The notes beneath the pieces are model-generated. The model saw nothing but the letters and a program-made list of their open reading frames with translations, had not been told where the DNA came from and ran no database searches. The translations under genes were made by a program, and so were the position numbers. Positions 27,572 through 39,399 of a stretch of DNA of 64,000 nucleotides are shown here, in pieces; positions within the stretch are counted from its first letter, which is position 1; every line of letters begins with the position of its first letter. This DNA comes from an uncultured Roseibium sp. (GTDB taxonomy: Bacteria; Pseudomonadota; Alphaproteobacteria; Rhizobiales; Stappiaceae), in contig NZ_CANMFD010000001.1 of the NCBI RefSeq assembly GCF_947496995.1, positions 1,794,692 through 1,858,691 on the forward strand. The letters run 5' to 3'.

Positions 27572-28731
27572 AAGGCAGCCTGGTAAATGGCCAATGCATT
27601 GGCTTCCGTCAGCTCTCTCGGATTGTTCACCAGAAGTCTGGTCTGTTTCATGGCGTCCGCAGCCAGTTTCGGCACGTCGGCCTCGCCGACGCCGACATCC
27701 CGCAACCGGGTCTGCAGACCCAGTTTTGCAGACAGCGCCGCCAGACGGCCGGCAAATTGTCCGGCGCGTTCGGGTACGTCCTCGATGCCGGCAAGGTCGG
27801 GAAACAGGGCCGGGGCGATCTCCGCATAGGTCTGCGCGGCAACAGCATTGTTGAATTCCAGCACATGCGGCAGGACCAGCGCATTGGACAGCCCGTGCGG
27901 AACGTGAAAGGTGCCGCCGAGCGGATAGGCGAGGGCGTGTACTGCGGCAACGGGTGAATTTGCAAAGGCCATTCCCGCCAGCATCGAGCCGAGCAGCATC
28001 GCGCCCCGTGCATCCTCGTCGCCGGGTGACTGCACCGCCTGCTCGATGTTCGCCCCCAGGAGCCTGAGGGCTTCGACGGCCAGTGTTCTGGACAAGGGGT
28101 TGTTGTTGGCAGATTTCGACGCATAAGCCTCGATGGCATGAACCATCGCGTCAATACCGGTCGCCGCTGTGACCGGAGCCGGAAGGCCGAGCGTCAAGAG
28201 AGGATCCAGAACGGCCAGGTCCGGAAGCAGGAGCGGGGAGACGACGCCGCGCTTTTCCTCTTCTCCGACGGTGATGATCGAAATCGGCGTCACCTCGGAC
28301 CCGGTCCCCGCCGTCGTGGGAACGAGAACGAGCGGCAACCGTGGCCCCTTCGCGTTGCCGATGCCCCAGGCATCATCCAGGTCTTCGTCGCTTCTGGCGA
28401 TCAGGGCCACGAGTTTAGCAACGTCCAGCGACGACCCGCCGCCGAACCCGACAACGGATGTCGCTCCATGAGCCCTGGCTGCATCGATGGCCTTGTCCAC
28501 CAGGGCTCTCGGCGGGTCCGCGGTGACATCGGTAAATCGCGCCACCACGCATCCGGCCTGCCGCAAGGAGGCCTCGCATGGGTCCTGCAAACCCAGGGCG
28601 ACAATGCCCGGGTCTGTCACCAGAAACGGACGCTCACCGAGAAATGGCGCTGCATGACGGCTGAGCTGGGCCGAAGAGCCGTTTTCAAAGACGATACGTT
28701 GGCTGGTATTGAACGTAAACGCGCTTATCAT
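27568..28731 (-). CDS. Iron-containing alcohol dehydrogenase
   Basis: 387 residues of the type III ADH family: the NAD-binding GGGSSLDVAKL near residue 97, TTAGTGSEVTPISI near 140, and the metal ligands in DAMVHAIEAY and the HALAYPLGGTFHVPHG segment. Oxidises or reduces a short alcohol/aldehyde. First gene of a two-gene unit with a thioesterase, which suggests turnover of a CoA-linked intermediate. Substrate is not evident. Confidence 0.88.
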   Translation of the reverse strand: MISAFTFNTSQRIVFENGSSAQLSRHAAPFLGERPFLVTDPGIVALGLQDPCEASLRQAGCVVARFTDVTADPPRALVDKAIDAARAHGATSVVGFGGGSSLDVAKLVALIARSDEDLDDAWGIGNAKGPRLPLVLVPTTAGTGSEVTPISIITVGEEEKRGVVSPLLLPDLAVLDPLLTLGLPAPVTAATGIDAMVHAIEAYASKSANNNPLSRTLAVEALRLLGANIEQAVQSPGDEDARGAMLLGSMLAGMAFANSPVAAVHALAYPLGGTFHVPHGLSNALVLPHVLEFNNAVAAQTYAEIAPALFPDLAGIEDVPERAGQFAGRLAALSAKLGLQTRLRDVGVGEADVPKLAADAMKQTRLLVNNPRELTEANALAIYQAAL

Positions 28732-28882
28732 CGGTCCCTCCAGGCCATCTTTTTCACTGTAGAGTGCCCGCTGGCAACCTGTGCGTCGAGTGGAAAAAGC
28801 GCACGGATTTGAAGAGGAAGCCGTTCACCTGAAGAAAGCGTGGCCTGTGGCCGGTCTGATTTACCTGAACACAGGCCCTCAA

Positions 28883-28902
28883 GGCAGCGCCGGTGCGCTG
28901 CC
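28883..28902 (-). terminator. Hairpin after parC
   Basis: GGCAGCGC and GCGCTGCC pair perfectly around a 4-base loop, 9 bases after the parC stop. There is no clear T run, so it may protect the mRNA end rather than end transcription alone. Confidence 0.5.
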
Positions 28903-28910
28903 CTCATTGT

Positions 28911-31163
<2,253 letters not shown>

Positions 31164-31283
31164 ATCTGCTTGCTAGCCGGTTCAGGCAATCAGCGCAATT
31201 CGCTTGCGGGCATTCACAGGCGGGATCGGCGGATTTTCAACGGATTTCGACCGGCTGTGGGTTCTTTTGGCGTTAGTGGCGGC

Positions 31284-32039
31284 CTAAAAGTTCCACGGGA
31301 AGTCCTCGCGGTAGCGTTTTTCCAGAGCGCCGAGAAGCTGCGAGCGTGTGCCGCTGTCTGTGGCCTCTCTCTCCTGAAGATGGCGATTCAGGAAAAAGCT
31401 CGTCAGGTCAAAGCCTTGGGTGATGTCTGTCCACATCAGTTCACTGCCGGCCTGACGCTGGCCGTCCAGCAGGAACGACGGCAGCGGCAGAAGCTTGTCA
31501 TGAAAGGGCAGGCCGGCCTCGCGGCTGACCGCGCGTGCCGATTTCGGGGACACATAGGCAAGGTCGTCCCGGGTTCCTGTCGCTGCGCAGGAGGAAAGAT
31601 CGAGACCTATCCCGAGTTCGCGCAAGAGCTCCAGTTCGAACCTGATGACAAGAGCGCCCGCCGTCTCCGCCGCGTCCAGATGGTCCAGCACGACGCTGAC
31701 GGCGTTGAACAGTCCGGGGTAGGGGTGCCGTTCCGGGAGAAGCCTGACGAGAAAAGCCAGATGCTGGACGCCGGTCAAGCCGACAGAACTGGTCATCAGG
31801 TCGCCGGCGCGCAGGGTAACCGGATCAACCTGAAACTGGCCGAGATGATCAGAAAGACGGGCCTTCCAGGTGAGCTCCACCTCGTTGCCGGGCTGAAGCA
31901 CCGGACGGTGGCGTTTCGAACGGCCGCCACGCACCAGGCCGAGATGCCGGCCCCGCTCGAGCGTCAGCACCTCCAGAATGACATCGTTTTCGCCATGCTT
32001 GCGGGTGGTCAGGACAATCCCGCGTCCGGTCCATTCCAA
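31284..32039 (-). CDS. recO: DNA repair protein RecO
   Basis: 251 residues. The N-terminal OB fold begins MEWTGRGIVLTTRKHGENDV and continues GLVRGGRSKRHRPVLQPGN; the C-terminal part is the helical RecO domain. The classic zinc Cys cluster is reduced (only a single Cys near SSCAATGTRDD), as in other alphaproteobacteria. Loads RecA at gaps with RecR. Follows era by 135 bases. Confidence 0.94.
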   Translation of the reverse strand: MEWTGRGIVLTTRKHGENDVILEVLTLERGRHLGLVRGGRSKRHRPVLQPGNEVELTWKARLSDHLGQFQVDPVTLRAGDLMTSSVGLTGVQHLAFLVRLLPERHPYPGLFNAVSVVLDHLDAAETAGALVIRFELELLRELGIGLDLSSCAATGTRDDLAYVSPKSARAVSREAGLPFHDKLLPLPSFLLDGQRQAGSELMWTDITQGFDLTSFFLNRHLQEREATDSGTRSQLLGALEKRYREDFPWNF

Positions 32040-32174
32040 ATGCTGTTTCCTGCGTAAAGAGCCGATCCGGAGTTTGGCGGATTCTGGCCCGGGACGCCAA
32101 TTATACCAAAGAGCGTGGATCAGGACCTAGTGGAGACCGGTTTCAGCGGATGGAATAATCAACGCTCTGTGGTC

Positions 32175-33188
32175 TTACTTCGGAAACTCAAGCCCCATTT
32201 CCCGATAGCGTTCCGGGTCGTCGGCCCAGTTTTCCCTGACTTTCACGAACAGAAACAGATGCACGGGCGCCCCGATAATTTCGGAAAGTTCGTGACGGGC
32301 CATCTGCGAGATCGCCTTGATGGTCTGGCCGCTCTTTCCCAGGACGATACTCTTCTGACTGTCGCGCTCAACGTAGATCGTCTGTTCGATGCGCGCCGAG
32401 CCGTCCTTGCGGGTTTCCCAGCGTTCGGTCTCGACGGTGGAAATATAGGGCAGTTCCTGATGCAGCCGTTCGAACAGCTTTTCCCGGGTGATCTCGGCCG
32501 CGAGAATGCGCAGGGGCAGGTCGGAGGGCTGGTCCTCGGGATAAAGCCAGGGGCCTTCAGGCACCTTGGAGGCAAAATAGTCCAGAATGGTCTCGGTTCC
32601 GTCGCCGGTCAGAGCCGAAACCATGAAGGTTTCCTCGAACGGCGCGAATTCGTTGGCTTTCTGCGCCAGTTTCAGCAGCTTTTCGCCTTTGGTGATATCC
32701 GTCTTGTTCAGGATCAGCACCTTTGGCGCCGACTGGCCTGAAAGCCGTTTCAGGATGTTTTCGACTTCCTCGTCGATGCCCTTGCGGGAATCGATCAGAA
32801 GCGCGATCAGGTCGGCGTCCCGTGCACCGCCCCAGGCGGTATCGACCATGGCGCGGTCCAGACGGCGTTTCGGCTTGAAGATACCGGGCGTATCGATGAA
32901 CACGAGCTGGGCCTTGCCGTGCATGGCAACGCCGCGCACGATGGACCTCGTGGTCTGCACCTTGTGGGTCACGATGGAGACCTTGGTGCCGACAAGCTGA
33001 TTGATCAGGGTGGATTTACCCGCATTCGGCGCACCGATGAGGGCGATGAAGCCGGCCTTCGTATCAGACGGCATGGCTGAAACGGGATCGGGCAGGGGAA
33101 AGTCGAACCGGCCCTTGGGGGGCTGGTAGCCGTTATCCTCTTCCTCCGGTTCGCCGGTAGGGCTCACATCCTGGTCTTCGTCGCTCAA
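32175..33188 (-). CDS. era: Ribosome-assembly GTPase Era
   Basis: 337 residues from a TTG at 33188, seven bases after the rnc stop with GGAAGGA upstream. G1 GAPNAGKST, G3 DTPGI, G4 NKTD and the C-terminal KH domain (LGKSGQTIKAISQMARHEL) are present. Compared with the 300-residue norm there is an acidic, Pro-rich extension of about 38 residues before MPSDTKAGFIALIG; an ATG at 33074 would give the standard size but has no ribosome site. Binds 16S rRNA and couples ribosome maturation to growth. Part of lepB-rnc-era-recO. Confidence 0.93.
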   Translation of the reverse strand: MSDEDQDVSPTGEPEEEDNGYQPPKGRFDFPLPDPVSAMPSDTKAGFIALIGAPNAGKSTLINQLVGTKVSIVTHKVQTTRSIVRGVAMHGKAQLVFIDTPGIFKPKRRLDRAMVDTAWGGARDADLIALLIDSRKGIDEEVENILKRLSGQSAPKVLILNKTDITKGEKLLKLAQKANEFAPFEETFMVSALTGDGTETILDYFASKVPEGPWLYPEDQPSDLPLRILAAEITREKLFERLHQELPYISTVETERWETRKDGSARIEQTIYVERDSQKSIVLGKSGQTIKAISQMARHELSEIIGAPVHLFLFVKVRENWADDPERYREMGLEFPK

Positions 33189-33195
33189 GGTACTT

Positions 33196-33909
33196 CTATT
33201 CCTTCCAAACGCCTTCACGGCGGAGCACGGCCTCGGCCGCGCTCTGTTCTGCGATCCGTTTCGAACCGCCTTTGCCTTCACCGGGTTTCAGGCCCTGCAC
33301 GATCACCGATACCGTGAAATTCGGTTCATGATCGGGCCCGTCCCGGCCGGTAACTTCATAATGCGGTGTCGGCAGACTTCTGGACTGCGCCCATTCCTGC
33401 AAGGTGGTCTTGGCATCCCTGAGCGGTCCCGACCACGATAACATACGCGGTTCCCAAAGGCGCTGGATAAAAGCCTCTGCCGCCTCGTAGCCGCCATCCA
33501 GATAGATAGCGGCGATCACCGACTCACAGATATCGGCGAGCAGTGCTGTCTTCTTGCGTCCACCGGTCTGCGCTTCCGCAAGACCGATGCGCATGGCGTC
33601 ACCGATGCCCAGTTCCTGCGCGATCTCCGCGCAGGTTTCACGCTTGACCATATGGTTGAAGCGCCGGGCCAACTCGCCTTCGTCGGCCTTGGGAAAGTGA
33701 CGGTGCAGCATGGACGCGATCGCCAGACCGAGCACCCGGTCGCCGAGAAACTCCAGGCGCTGATAGCTTCCCGCGACTGTCTCCGACGGGGTGAGCGCGC
33801 TTGCATGCGTCAACGCGACGCGCAACAGTTCCAGATCCCTGAAATCGTAATGCAGCGCAGCCTTGAGTGCCGAGATGGAGTTCTTTTGCTGTTGTGGTTG
33901 CTTGATCAT
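33196..33909 (-). CDS. rnc: Ribonuclease III
   Basis: 237 residues. The signature LEFLGDRVLGLAIASML with its Glu and Asp, and DICESVIAAIYLDGG, make up the metal site; a double-stranded RNA-binding domain ends the protein (GPDHEPNFTVSVIV, GEGKGGSKRIAEQSAAE). Processes rRNA and structured mRNA. ATG at 33909 is used because upstream in-frame codons run into lepB. It lies between lepB and era on one transcript. Confidence 0.95.
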   Translation of the reverse strand: MIKQPQQQKNSISALKAALHYDFRDLELLRVALTHASALTPSETVAGSYQRLEFLGDRVLGLAIASMLHRHFPKADEGELARRFNHMVKRETCAEIAQELGIGDAMRIGLAEAQTGGRKKTALLADICESVIAAIYLDGGYEAAEAFIQRLWEPRMLSWSGPLRDAKTTLQEWAQSRSLPTPHYEVTGRDGPDHEPNFTVSVIVQGLKPGEGKGGSKRIAEQSAAEAVLRREGVWKE

Positions 33910-33955
33910 GCGACCTGCCTGGTCCTTCAGCGGAGACGGACGCGGAGCCGGGAGC

Positions 33956-34708
33956 TCAAAGCGTCCGGCCGATCCGCTCCCAGCGCACGTTCCATGGCCA
34001 GGTCCAGATCTGCCAGGCCGGTGTTTCGTCCTTGATGGAGAAGAACAGGACTTCCGCGCGTCCCATGAAGTTTTCGATCGGCACATACCCGACGCGGCTC
34101 AGGACACGGCTGTCGACGGAATTGTCCCGGTTGTCGCCCATCATGAAATAATGACCTTCCGGCACCTTGTACTCGCGCGTATTATCGAGCTGGCCGCGTG
34201 TCGTGAGATCGAGCGTATCGTAGGAGACGCCGTTCGGAAGGGTTTCCCTGAAACGCGGAACCCGGCGCACAACGCCGGACGGAGACTGTTCGATATAGTC
34301 GTCGATACGCTCGCGTTTGACCGGCACGCCGTTGATATGAACGATACCGTCGGTCACCTGGATGGTATCGCCGGGCAGGCCGATCACCCGTTTGATGTAG
34401 TCGATCGACGTGTTGGTCGGAAGTTTGAAGACGGCCACATCGCCGCGCTCGGGATCCGAAGCGAACACCCGTCCGGAGAAGGGGCCGAGCCCGAAGGGGA
34501 ACGAGAAGCGCGAATAGCCGTAGCTGTATTTGGACACGAAAAGATAGTCGCCGATGAGCAGCGTATCCTTCATGGAGCCGGAAGGGATGTTGAACGGCTG
34601 GAAAAGGAAGGTCCGGACGATCAGGGCAAGCAGCAGAGCCTGGACGATGACCTTCACAGTCTCGTAAAGGCCGCCTTCCTTGTCTTTCTTGTGGTCTGTC
34701 ACGCTCAT
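33956..34708 (-). CDS. lepB: Signal peptidase I
   Basis: 250 residues. TM segment at about 17-34, catalytic Ser 45 in IPSGSMKDTL, catalytic Lys 106 in YIKRVIGLPGD, and box E GDNRDNSVDSR. It cuts Sec signal peptides at the outer face of the inner membrane. In many related genomes acpS stands directly upstream; here the space before it (271 bases) is too short for acpS. Confidence 0.96.
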   Translation of the reverse strand: MSVTDHKKDKEGGLYETVKVIVQALLLALIVRTFLFQPFNIPSGSMKDTLLIGDYLFVSKYSYGYSRFSFPFGLGPFSGRVFASDPERGDVAVFKLPTNTSIDYIKRVIGLPGDTIQVTDGIVHINGVPVKRERIDDYIEQSPSGVVRRVPRFRETLPNGVSYDTLDLTTRGQLDNTREYKVPEGHYFMMGDNRDNSVDSRVLSRVGYVPIENFMGRAEVLFFSIKDETPAWQIWTWPWNVRWERIGRTL

Positions 34709-34979
34709 TTTATCCCTTAGGCAAGTTGTCCGGAATCCCGGAGGGAGACGCCGCCATTCAGCGGGACTCTTAGCTCTTCAATCGAATGGAAGCAATGCGG
34801 GGAAAGCTTCCCGTGAATGGTCATACCCTTAAAAACAGACGCGGCGAGCCCTTCGGGAGAACTTCATGCGAAGGCCGCTGCGCTTTCTCCCCGCGGCGCC
34901 ATGACGAGGAAGGGAATTCATGGTTGCCGGGCCGAAGAAAGCTGGCCCAGGGCACTTATGAGGATCGTTCGGCTTTTTT

Positions 34980-35582
34980 TCAAGCGCTGCCGTCTTCTTC
35001 CGCAGGCGTATCGGGTGCGGGGAAGAGGCGGCCGTTCTTTCCAGCGAGCGTGCGCCGCCGGCGGCGCTGATAAACTTCGACGCTTTTCAGGACGACCACG
35101 TAGGAAATCGAACCGACGATCAGACCGAGAGGAACCGCCCCGATGAACATCGGTTTGAGCATCGGCCAGAGGGCATCGAAAGATCTCTCCCAAAGCCCGT
35201 GCTGAAATTGCTGGTGAACCTGGTGAGGATCGGCCCTTGGTGCCCGGCCGTGCAGCACCCACTGGCCGATCTTGTAGGTGATGGCCCAGATGAAGGGGAA
35301 TGTCAGCGGGTTGCCGACGGAGGTCCCGAGCGCTGCGGCAATAAGATTGCCGCGCAGCAGGTAGGCCAGAGCGAAAGCGGTCAGGAAGTGGAAGCCGATC
35401 AGCGGAGTGAAGGAAGCGAACGCGCCGGCGGCAAACCCGATGGCGATGGTGTGCGGTGTTGCCGTAAGCCGCAGTACACGCTTGCTGAAATAACGCGTTG
35501 ACCGGGACCAGCTGTTGCGGGGCCACACGGCGACGCGCAGGCGCTCGACGCGGGATGGCCTATTTCTTCGGCGAAACAGCAT
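34980..35582 (-). CDS. DUF2062 membrane protein
   Basis: 200 residues with three or four hydrophobic segments (TIAIGFAAGAFASFTPLIGF, FLTAFALAYLL, and PMFIGAVPLGLIVGSISYVV) and the DUF2062 hallmark GTSVGNPLTFPFIWA. N- and C-terminal ends are basic. The function of the family is unknown; it commonly sits between pyrE/rel and acpS/lepB in rhizobia, as here. Confidence 0.85.
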   Translation of the reverse strand: MLFRRRNRPSRVERLRVAVWPRNSWSRSTRYFSKRVLRLTATPHTIAIGFAAGAFASFTPLIGFHFLTAFALAYLLRGNLIAAALGTSVGNPLTFPFIWAITYKIGQWVLHGRAPRADPHQVHQQFQHGLWERSFDALWPMLKPMFIGAVPLGLIVGSISYVVVLKSVEVYQRRRRRTLAGKNGRLFPAPDTPAEEDGSA

Positions 35583-35621
35583 GGTCTTGAGGTGGTCTCC
35601 GTTGTTCCTGCTCGTTCCTGC

Positions 35622-36203
35622 TCAGGTCAACCCGCGGCTGCCCGGTTTGACCGCCGGCAGGGCTGCCAGTTCCGGCGGGAGATTGTCCGGCTCATAGGCC
35701 GGCACCTTGTATTGCGCCAAAGCAATGACCGGTACGGACGCATCGGCTTCACCGCCCGACCGGTCGATGAGGCACGCCAGTGCGAGGACTTCAGCACCAA
35801 GAGATTTCAACGAGGTTACCGTTTCCCGGCTGGAGAGCCCGGTTGTCACGATATCCTCAACAACGATGACCCGTGCTCCCTTGGGAAGTTCGAAACGGCG
35901 CAGCCGGAATTCGCCGTCCTCACGCTCCACCCACATTGCCGGAACGCCGAGATGACGGGCGGTCTCATAACCCGGAATGAGACCGCCAAGGGCAGGGGAG
36001 ACAATGTAGTCGATCTGGCCGAGGTTGGCGGCCCTGATCTTTTCCGCCAGAGCCTTGCAGAGTTTCTCGGTCTTGTCGGGATACATGAACACCCGGGCTT
36101 TCTGCAGAAACACGGGGCTGCGCAGGCCCGACGTCAGAATGAAATGCCCTTCCAGGATCGCGCCGGATTCCCGGAACAGGGACAAGACTTCGTCACGTGT
36201 CAT
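35622..36203 (-). CDS. pyrE: Orotate phosphoribosyltransferase
   Basis: 193 residues. The PRPP loop [18 protein letters not shown] and the [12 protein letters not shown] segment are clear. Converts orotate and PRPP to OMP in pyrimidine synthesis. 28 bases after rel, 39 before the DUF2062 gene, so it is inside the same minus-strand operon. Confidence 0.95.
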   Translation of the reverse strand: MTRDEVLSLFRESGAILEGHFILTSGLRSPVFLQKARVFMYPDKTEKLCKALAEKIRAANLGQIDYIVSPALGGLIPGYETARHLGVPAMWVEREDGEFRLRRFELPKGARVIVVEDIVTTGLSSRETVTSLKSLGAEVLALACLIDRSGGEADASVPVIALAQYKVPAYEPDNLPPELAALPAVKPGSRGLT

Positions 36204-36231
36204 AAACAGTTTCCCTCAATCTGACGCGCAG

Positions 36232-38484
36232 CTATCCGTTGACCCGGCTGACGCTTGAAACATTCGGTTTGGAACGCAGTTGATTGATGATCCGGTTCAG
36301 ATGCTTCAGGTCCCAGACTTCCAGATCGATAATCATCTGATGGAAATCATGCGCCCTCTGCATCATCTTCACATTGTCGATATTTCCACTGTTTTCACCG
36401 ATCACTTGGGCGATTGTCGCAAGTGAGCCCGGTTCATTGGCCGCCGAGATATCGAGGCGCGCAGGAAACCGCTCCGGATTATCGACGTCTATATCCCATC
36501 TGACATCCACCCAGCGCTCCGTCTGATCGTCGAATTCCTTCAGGGAGGGAGACTGTATGGGATAGATGGTCAGTCCTTCCGAAGGGGTCAAGATGCCGAC
36601 GATACGGTCACCGGGGACAGCACCGCCGTCCGGAGCGTAGGTGACCGGAATATCGCCGGACAGGCCGCGGATCGGCAGGGCCGGGCCGGCACCGTTCTCG
36701 TCGGCGGGGCCAGATACCTGCCGCTCGTGATCCAGTTCGCCCGGCGGTATGCGGAACTTCAGGCCATGCCCCTGTTTCAGGTCGAACCAGCCTTCTTCCA
36801 CGGGCGGGCCGGAAATCGCGACACGTTCGTCCTGGTAATCGGGATGCGCCGATTTCAGGACCGCTTGCGCACTCAGGTCGCCGCGGCCGACGGCGGCCAG
36901 CAGATCCGCAACGCTGGCCTGATGATGTTCGTCCAGAACGGCGACAAGAAGGTCTTCCGAATAGGCTTTCTCGGCGCGCGCGAAGGCGCGTGTGAGGATG
37001 TGTTCGCCGAGGGCGCCATATTGCTTGCGCACGGATTCGCGCGTCGCCCGGCGGATGGCTGCCCGCGCCTTGCCGGTGACGGCGATTGTCTCCCAGGCAG
37101 GCGGCGGTGTTTGCGCGGGCGAGCGGATGATCTCCACCTCGTCGCCGTTGTGGAGTTCGGTCACCAGCGGCATGATCTTGCCGTTGATCTTGCAGCCGAC
37201 GCAGGTATTGCCGATGCCGGTGTGGACCGCATAGGCGAAATCGATGGGTGTCGCACCGCGCGGCAAGGCGATCAGGCGGCCCTTGGGCGTGAAGCAGAAG
37301 ACCTGGTCGTGGAAGAGCTCCAGTTTGGTGTTTTCCAGAAACTCTTCGGGCGTGTCTCCCTGGGCGAGCAGTTCCGTCGTCCGCCGCAGCCATTCGAAGG
37401 CGCGGAAGTCTTCCGATTCCGAGTAGTGGGCAATATTGCGGCCGCCCAACTCGCCGTCCTTGTAGAGGGCGTGGGCGGCAATTCCGTATTCGGCGACCCT
37501 GTCCATGGAAATGGTGCGGATCTGAAGTTCAACGCGCTGGCGGGAAGGACCCACAATGGTGGTGTGGATCGACTTGTAGTCGTTCTGTTTCGGCGTCGAG
37601 ATATAGTCCTTGAACCGCCCGGGAACGGTCGGCCAGGTCGTATGGATGACCCCCAGAACCCTGTAGCAGGCCTCAACCGTGCCGACGGTCACCCGGAAGC
37701 CGTAGATATCGGAGAGCTGCTCGAAGCCGATCGCCTTGCGCTGCATCTTGCGGAAGATCGAGTAGGGGCGTTTCTCCCGTCCCTTGACGAGTGCCGCCAT
37801 GCCGCGTTCGCTGAGCCGTTCCGTGAGAGTGGATTCGATCTCAAGGATCAGGTCCTTGTTGCGTTCGCGCAGATCTTCCAGTCTTTCGGTGATGGTCTCA
37901 TAGGCTTCCGGGTTGAGTGTGCGGAAGGAAATGTCCTCCAGCTCCTCGCGCATGTCATGCATGCCCATGCGCCCGGCCAGCGGCGCATAGATCTCCATGG
38001 TCTCTTCGGCGATGCGGCCGCGCTTGTGCTCCGGCATGTGATGGAGCGTGCGCATGTTGTGCAGACGATCCGCCAGTTTCACCAGGAGCACGCGCACGTC
38101 GTCGGCGATGGCGAGCAGAAGCTTGCGGAAGTTCTCCGCCTGGTTGGCTTTCTGGGACACCAGATCGAGACGCTTGATCTTGGTCAGACCCTCGACGAGC
38201 TTGCCGATCTCCTCGCCGAAGAGGCTGTCGATTTCCGCCCGGGTGGCGTCCGTGTCCTCGATCGTGTCGTGCAGCAGCGCGACGGCAATGGTCGCGTCAT
38301 CCAGACGCAGTCCGGTCAGGATGGCGGCGACTTCGAGAGGATGGGAGAAATAGGGATCGCCCGATGCGCGCATCTGGCTGCCGTGCTTTTGCATGGCATA
38401 GACGTAAGCCTTGTTGAGCAAGGCTTCGTCCGCTTCCGGATTATAGCGCGTAACCCGTTCAACGAGTTCGTATTGACGCATCAT
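36232..38484 (-). CDS. rel: Bifunctional (p)ppGpp synthetase/hydrolase
   Basis: 750 residues from ATG 38484. The HD hydrolase domain is intact (HDTIEDTDA, LADRLHNMRTL), the synthetase domain follows (RFKDYISTPKQNDYKSIHT), then TGS (PKGRLIALPRGATPIDFAYA), helical and ACT domains. As the only RelA/SpoT gene seen, it should both make and destroy the stringent alarmone. Separated from rpoZ by a terminator-like hairpin, which means it may have its own promoter or be under-expressed relative to rpoZ. Confidence 0.95.
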   Translation of the reverse strand: MMRQYELVERVTRYNPEADEALLNKAYVYAMQKHGSQMRASGDPYFSHPLEVAAILTGLRLDDATIAVALLHDTIEDTDATRAEIDSLFGEEIGKLVEGLTKIKRLDLVSQKANQAENFRKLLLAIADDVRVLLVKLADRLHNMRTLHHMPEHKRGRIAEETMEIYAPLAGRMGMHDMREELEDISFRTLNPEAYETITERLEDLRERNKDLILEIESTLTERLSERGMAALVKGREKRPYSIFRKMQRKAIGFEQLSDIYGFRVTVGTVEACYRVLGVIHTTWPTVPGRFKDYISTPKQNDYKSIHTTIVGPSRQRVELQIRTISMDRVAEYGIAAHALYKDGELGGRNIAHYSESEDFRAFEWLRRTTELLAQGDTPEEFLENTKLELFHDQVFCFTPKGRLIALPRGATPIDFAYAVHTGIGNTCVGCKINGKIMPLVTELHNGDEVEIIRSPAQTPPPAWETIAVTGKARAAIRRATRESVRKQYGALGEHILTRAFARAEKAYSEDLLVAVLDEHHQASVADLLAAVGRGDLSAQAVLKSAHPDYQDERVAISGPPVEEGWFDLKQGHGLKFRIPPGELDHERQVSGPADENGAGPALPIRGLSGDIPVTYAPDGGAVPGDRIVGILTPSEGLTIYPIQSPSLKEFDDQTERWVDVRWDIDVDNPERFPARLDISAANEPGSLATIAQVIGENSGNIDNVKMMQRAHDFHQMIIDLEVWDLKHLNRIINQLRSKPNVSSVSRVNG

Positions 38485-38525
38485 GGCAGCAACCGAACCC
38501 GGCAACCGGCCGGGAGATCAGCAGA

Positions 38526-38580
38526 ATGAAAAAGAAAGACAGGCCGAAGCGCCGGAAGGGACCGGACGCGCTTCAGGCCT
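38526..38580 (-). terminator. Terminator-like hairpin between rpoZ and rel
   Basis: On the minus strand a 12-bp stem with one bulged base (38580-38568 with 38552-38541) is followed by GTCTTTCTTTTTC, a pyrimidine tract typical of intrinsic termination. Confidence 0.7.
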
Positions 38581-38595
38581 GCCTGTGACGAAAAA

Positions 38596-38997
38596 TCACA
38601 CGTCGTCGGTTCGCTCCGGCGGAACCAGGCCTTCAAGGCCGCGCAGAAGGTCTTCTTCGGACATACGGTCGAACTCGACCGCGCCGTCATCGACGGCATT
38701 GACCTGTGTCACCTGGTGCTGATTTGCGGAAGGAACAACCGGCACGGCATCTGCCTCCGGCTCATCGACTTCCACAAATTTCTGCAACGAGTGGATCAGG
38801 TCTTCCTTCATGTCTTCCGGGCTGACGGTCTGCTCGGCGATCTCACGAAGGGCAACGACGGGGTTCTTGTCGTTGTCGCGGTCGATCGTAAGCGGAGAGC
38901 CGCTGGAAATCATGCGAGCGCGATGCGCAGCAATCAGTACCAGCTCAAACCGGTTTTCGACCTTGTCGATGCAGTCCTCGACGGTCACGCGCGCCAT
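38596..38997 (-). CDS. rpoZ: RNA polymerase omega subunit
   Basis: 133 residues. N-terminal [20 protein letters not shown] and [11 protein letters not shown] are the omega core that chaperones beta'. The C-terminal 60 residues are an acidic, variable tail common in alphaproteobacteria. Omega is part of a ppGpp site on RNA polymerase, which fits its position before rel. Confidence 0.95.
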   Translation of the reverse strand: MARVTVEDCIDKVENRFELVLIAAHRARMISSGSPLTIDRDNDKNPVVALREIAEQTVSPEDMKEDLIHSLQKFVEVDEPEADAVPVVPSANQHQVTQVNAVDDGAVEFDRMSEEDLLRGLEGLVPPERTDDV

Positions 38998-39399
38998 TCG
39001 ACGTCTCCATAGGTTTAAGGAACTTGAAGAAACAGCGTATAGTGTTCACGTTTCCAAAAAGCAACCCCCCGCCAGACCTGACGGGTGGTGTGTGCTACAT
39101 TGGGAGAGGACTGAGGCTTTGTGCCGAATTTTCGCAGCCTTTTTCAAATCGGCTCTCGCTTTTGCGTTGCGGCTGTCCAATATAATGGTGTAGGGCACCT
39201 GAACGGACTTGCTGAGAATCAAGGACCGTTCGGGAAAAACAAAAATATAAGCTGTCTGGAGTTGCGAAAATTAGCAGTCCCATTACAGCAAATATGTGTT
39301 GTTTAAAGTATTGGACTAGCAATGTCAGGCTGCGGGAAGCCTGGGAAGCCGTCGCAAATTAAAAAACAGCACATATCACTCTGAAAGGTTTCAAATAGG
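38998..39399. other. Divergent intergenic region, rpoZ/NYN gene
   Basis: 402 bases. The left end holds the rpoZ promoter. The rest has no tRNA, no convincing small gene and no clear promoter for the NYN gene; composition falls toward AT near 39240-39390. Confidence 0.5.
39036..39064 (-). promoter_or_regulatory. Candidate sigma-70 promoter of rpoZ
   Basis: On the minus strand TTGCTT (39064-39059) and TATACG (39041-39036) are 17 bases apart, 38 bases before the rpoZ start. Confidence 0.55.

Noticed and set aside
36727..38529. 600-codon open frame opposite rel
   Set aside because: Shadow of rel; no domain recognisable.
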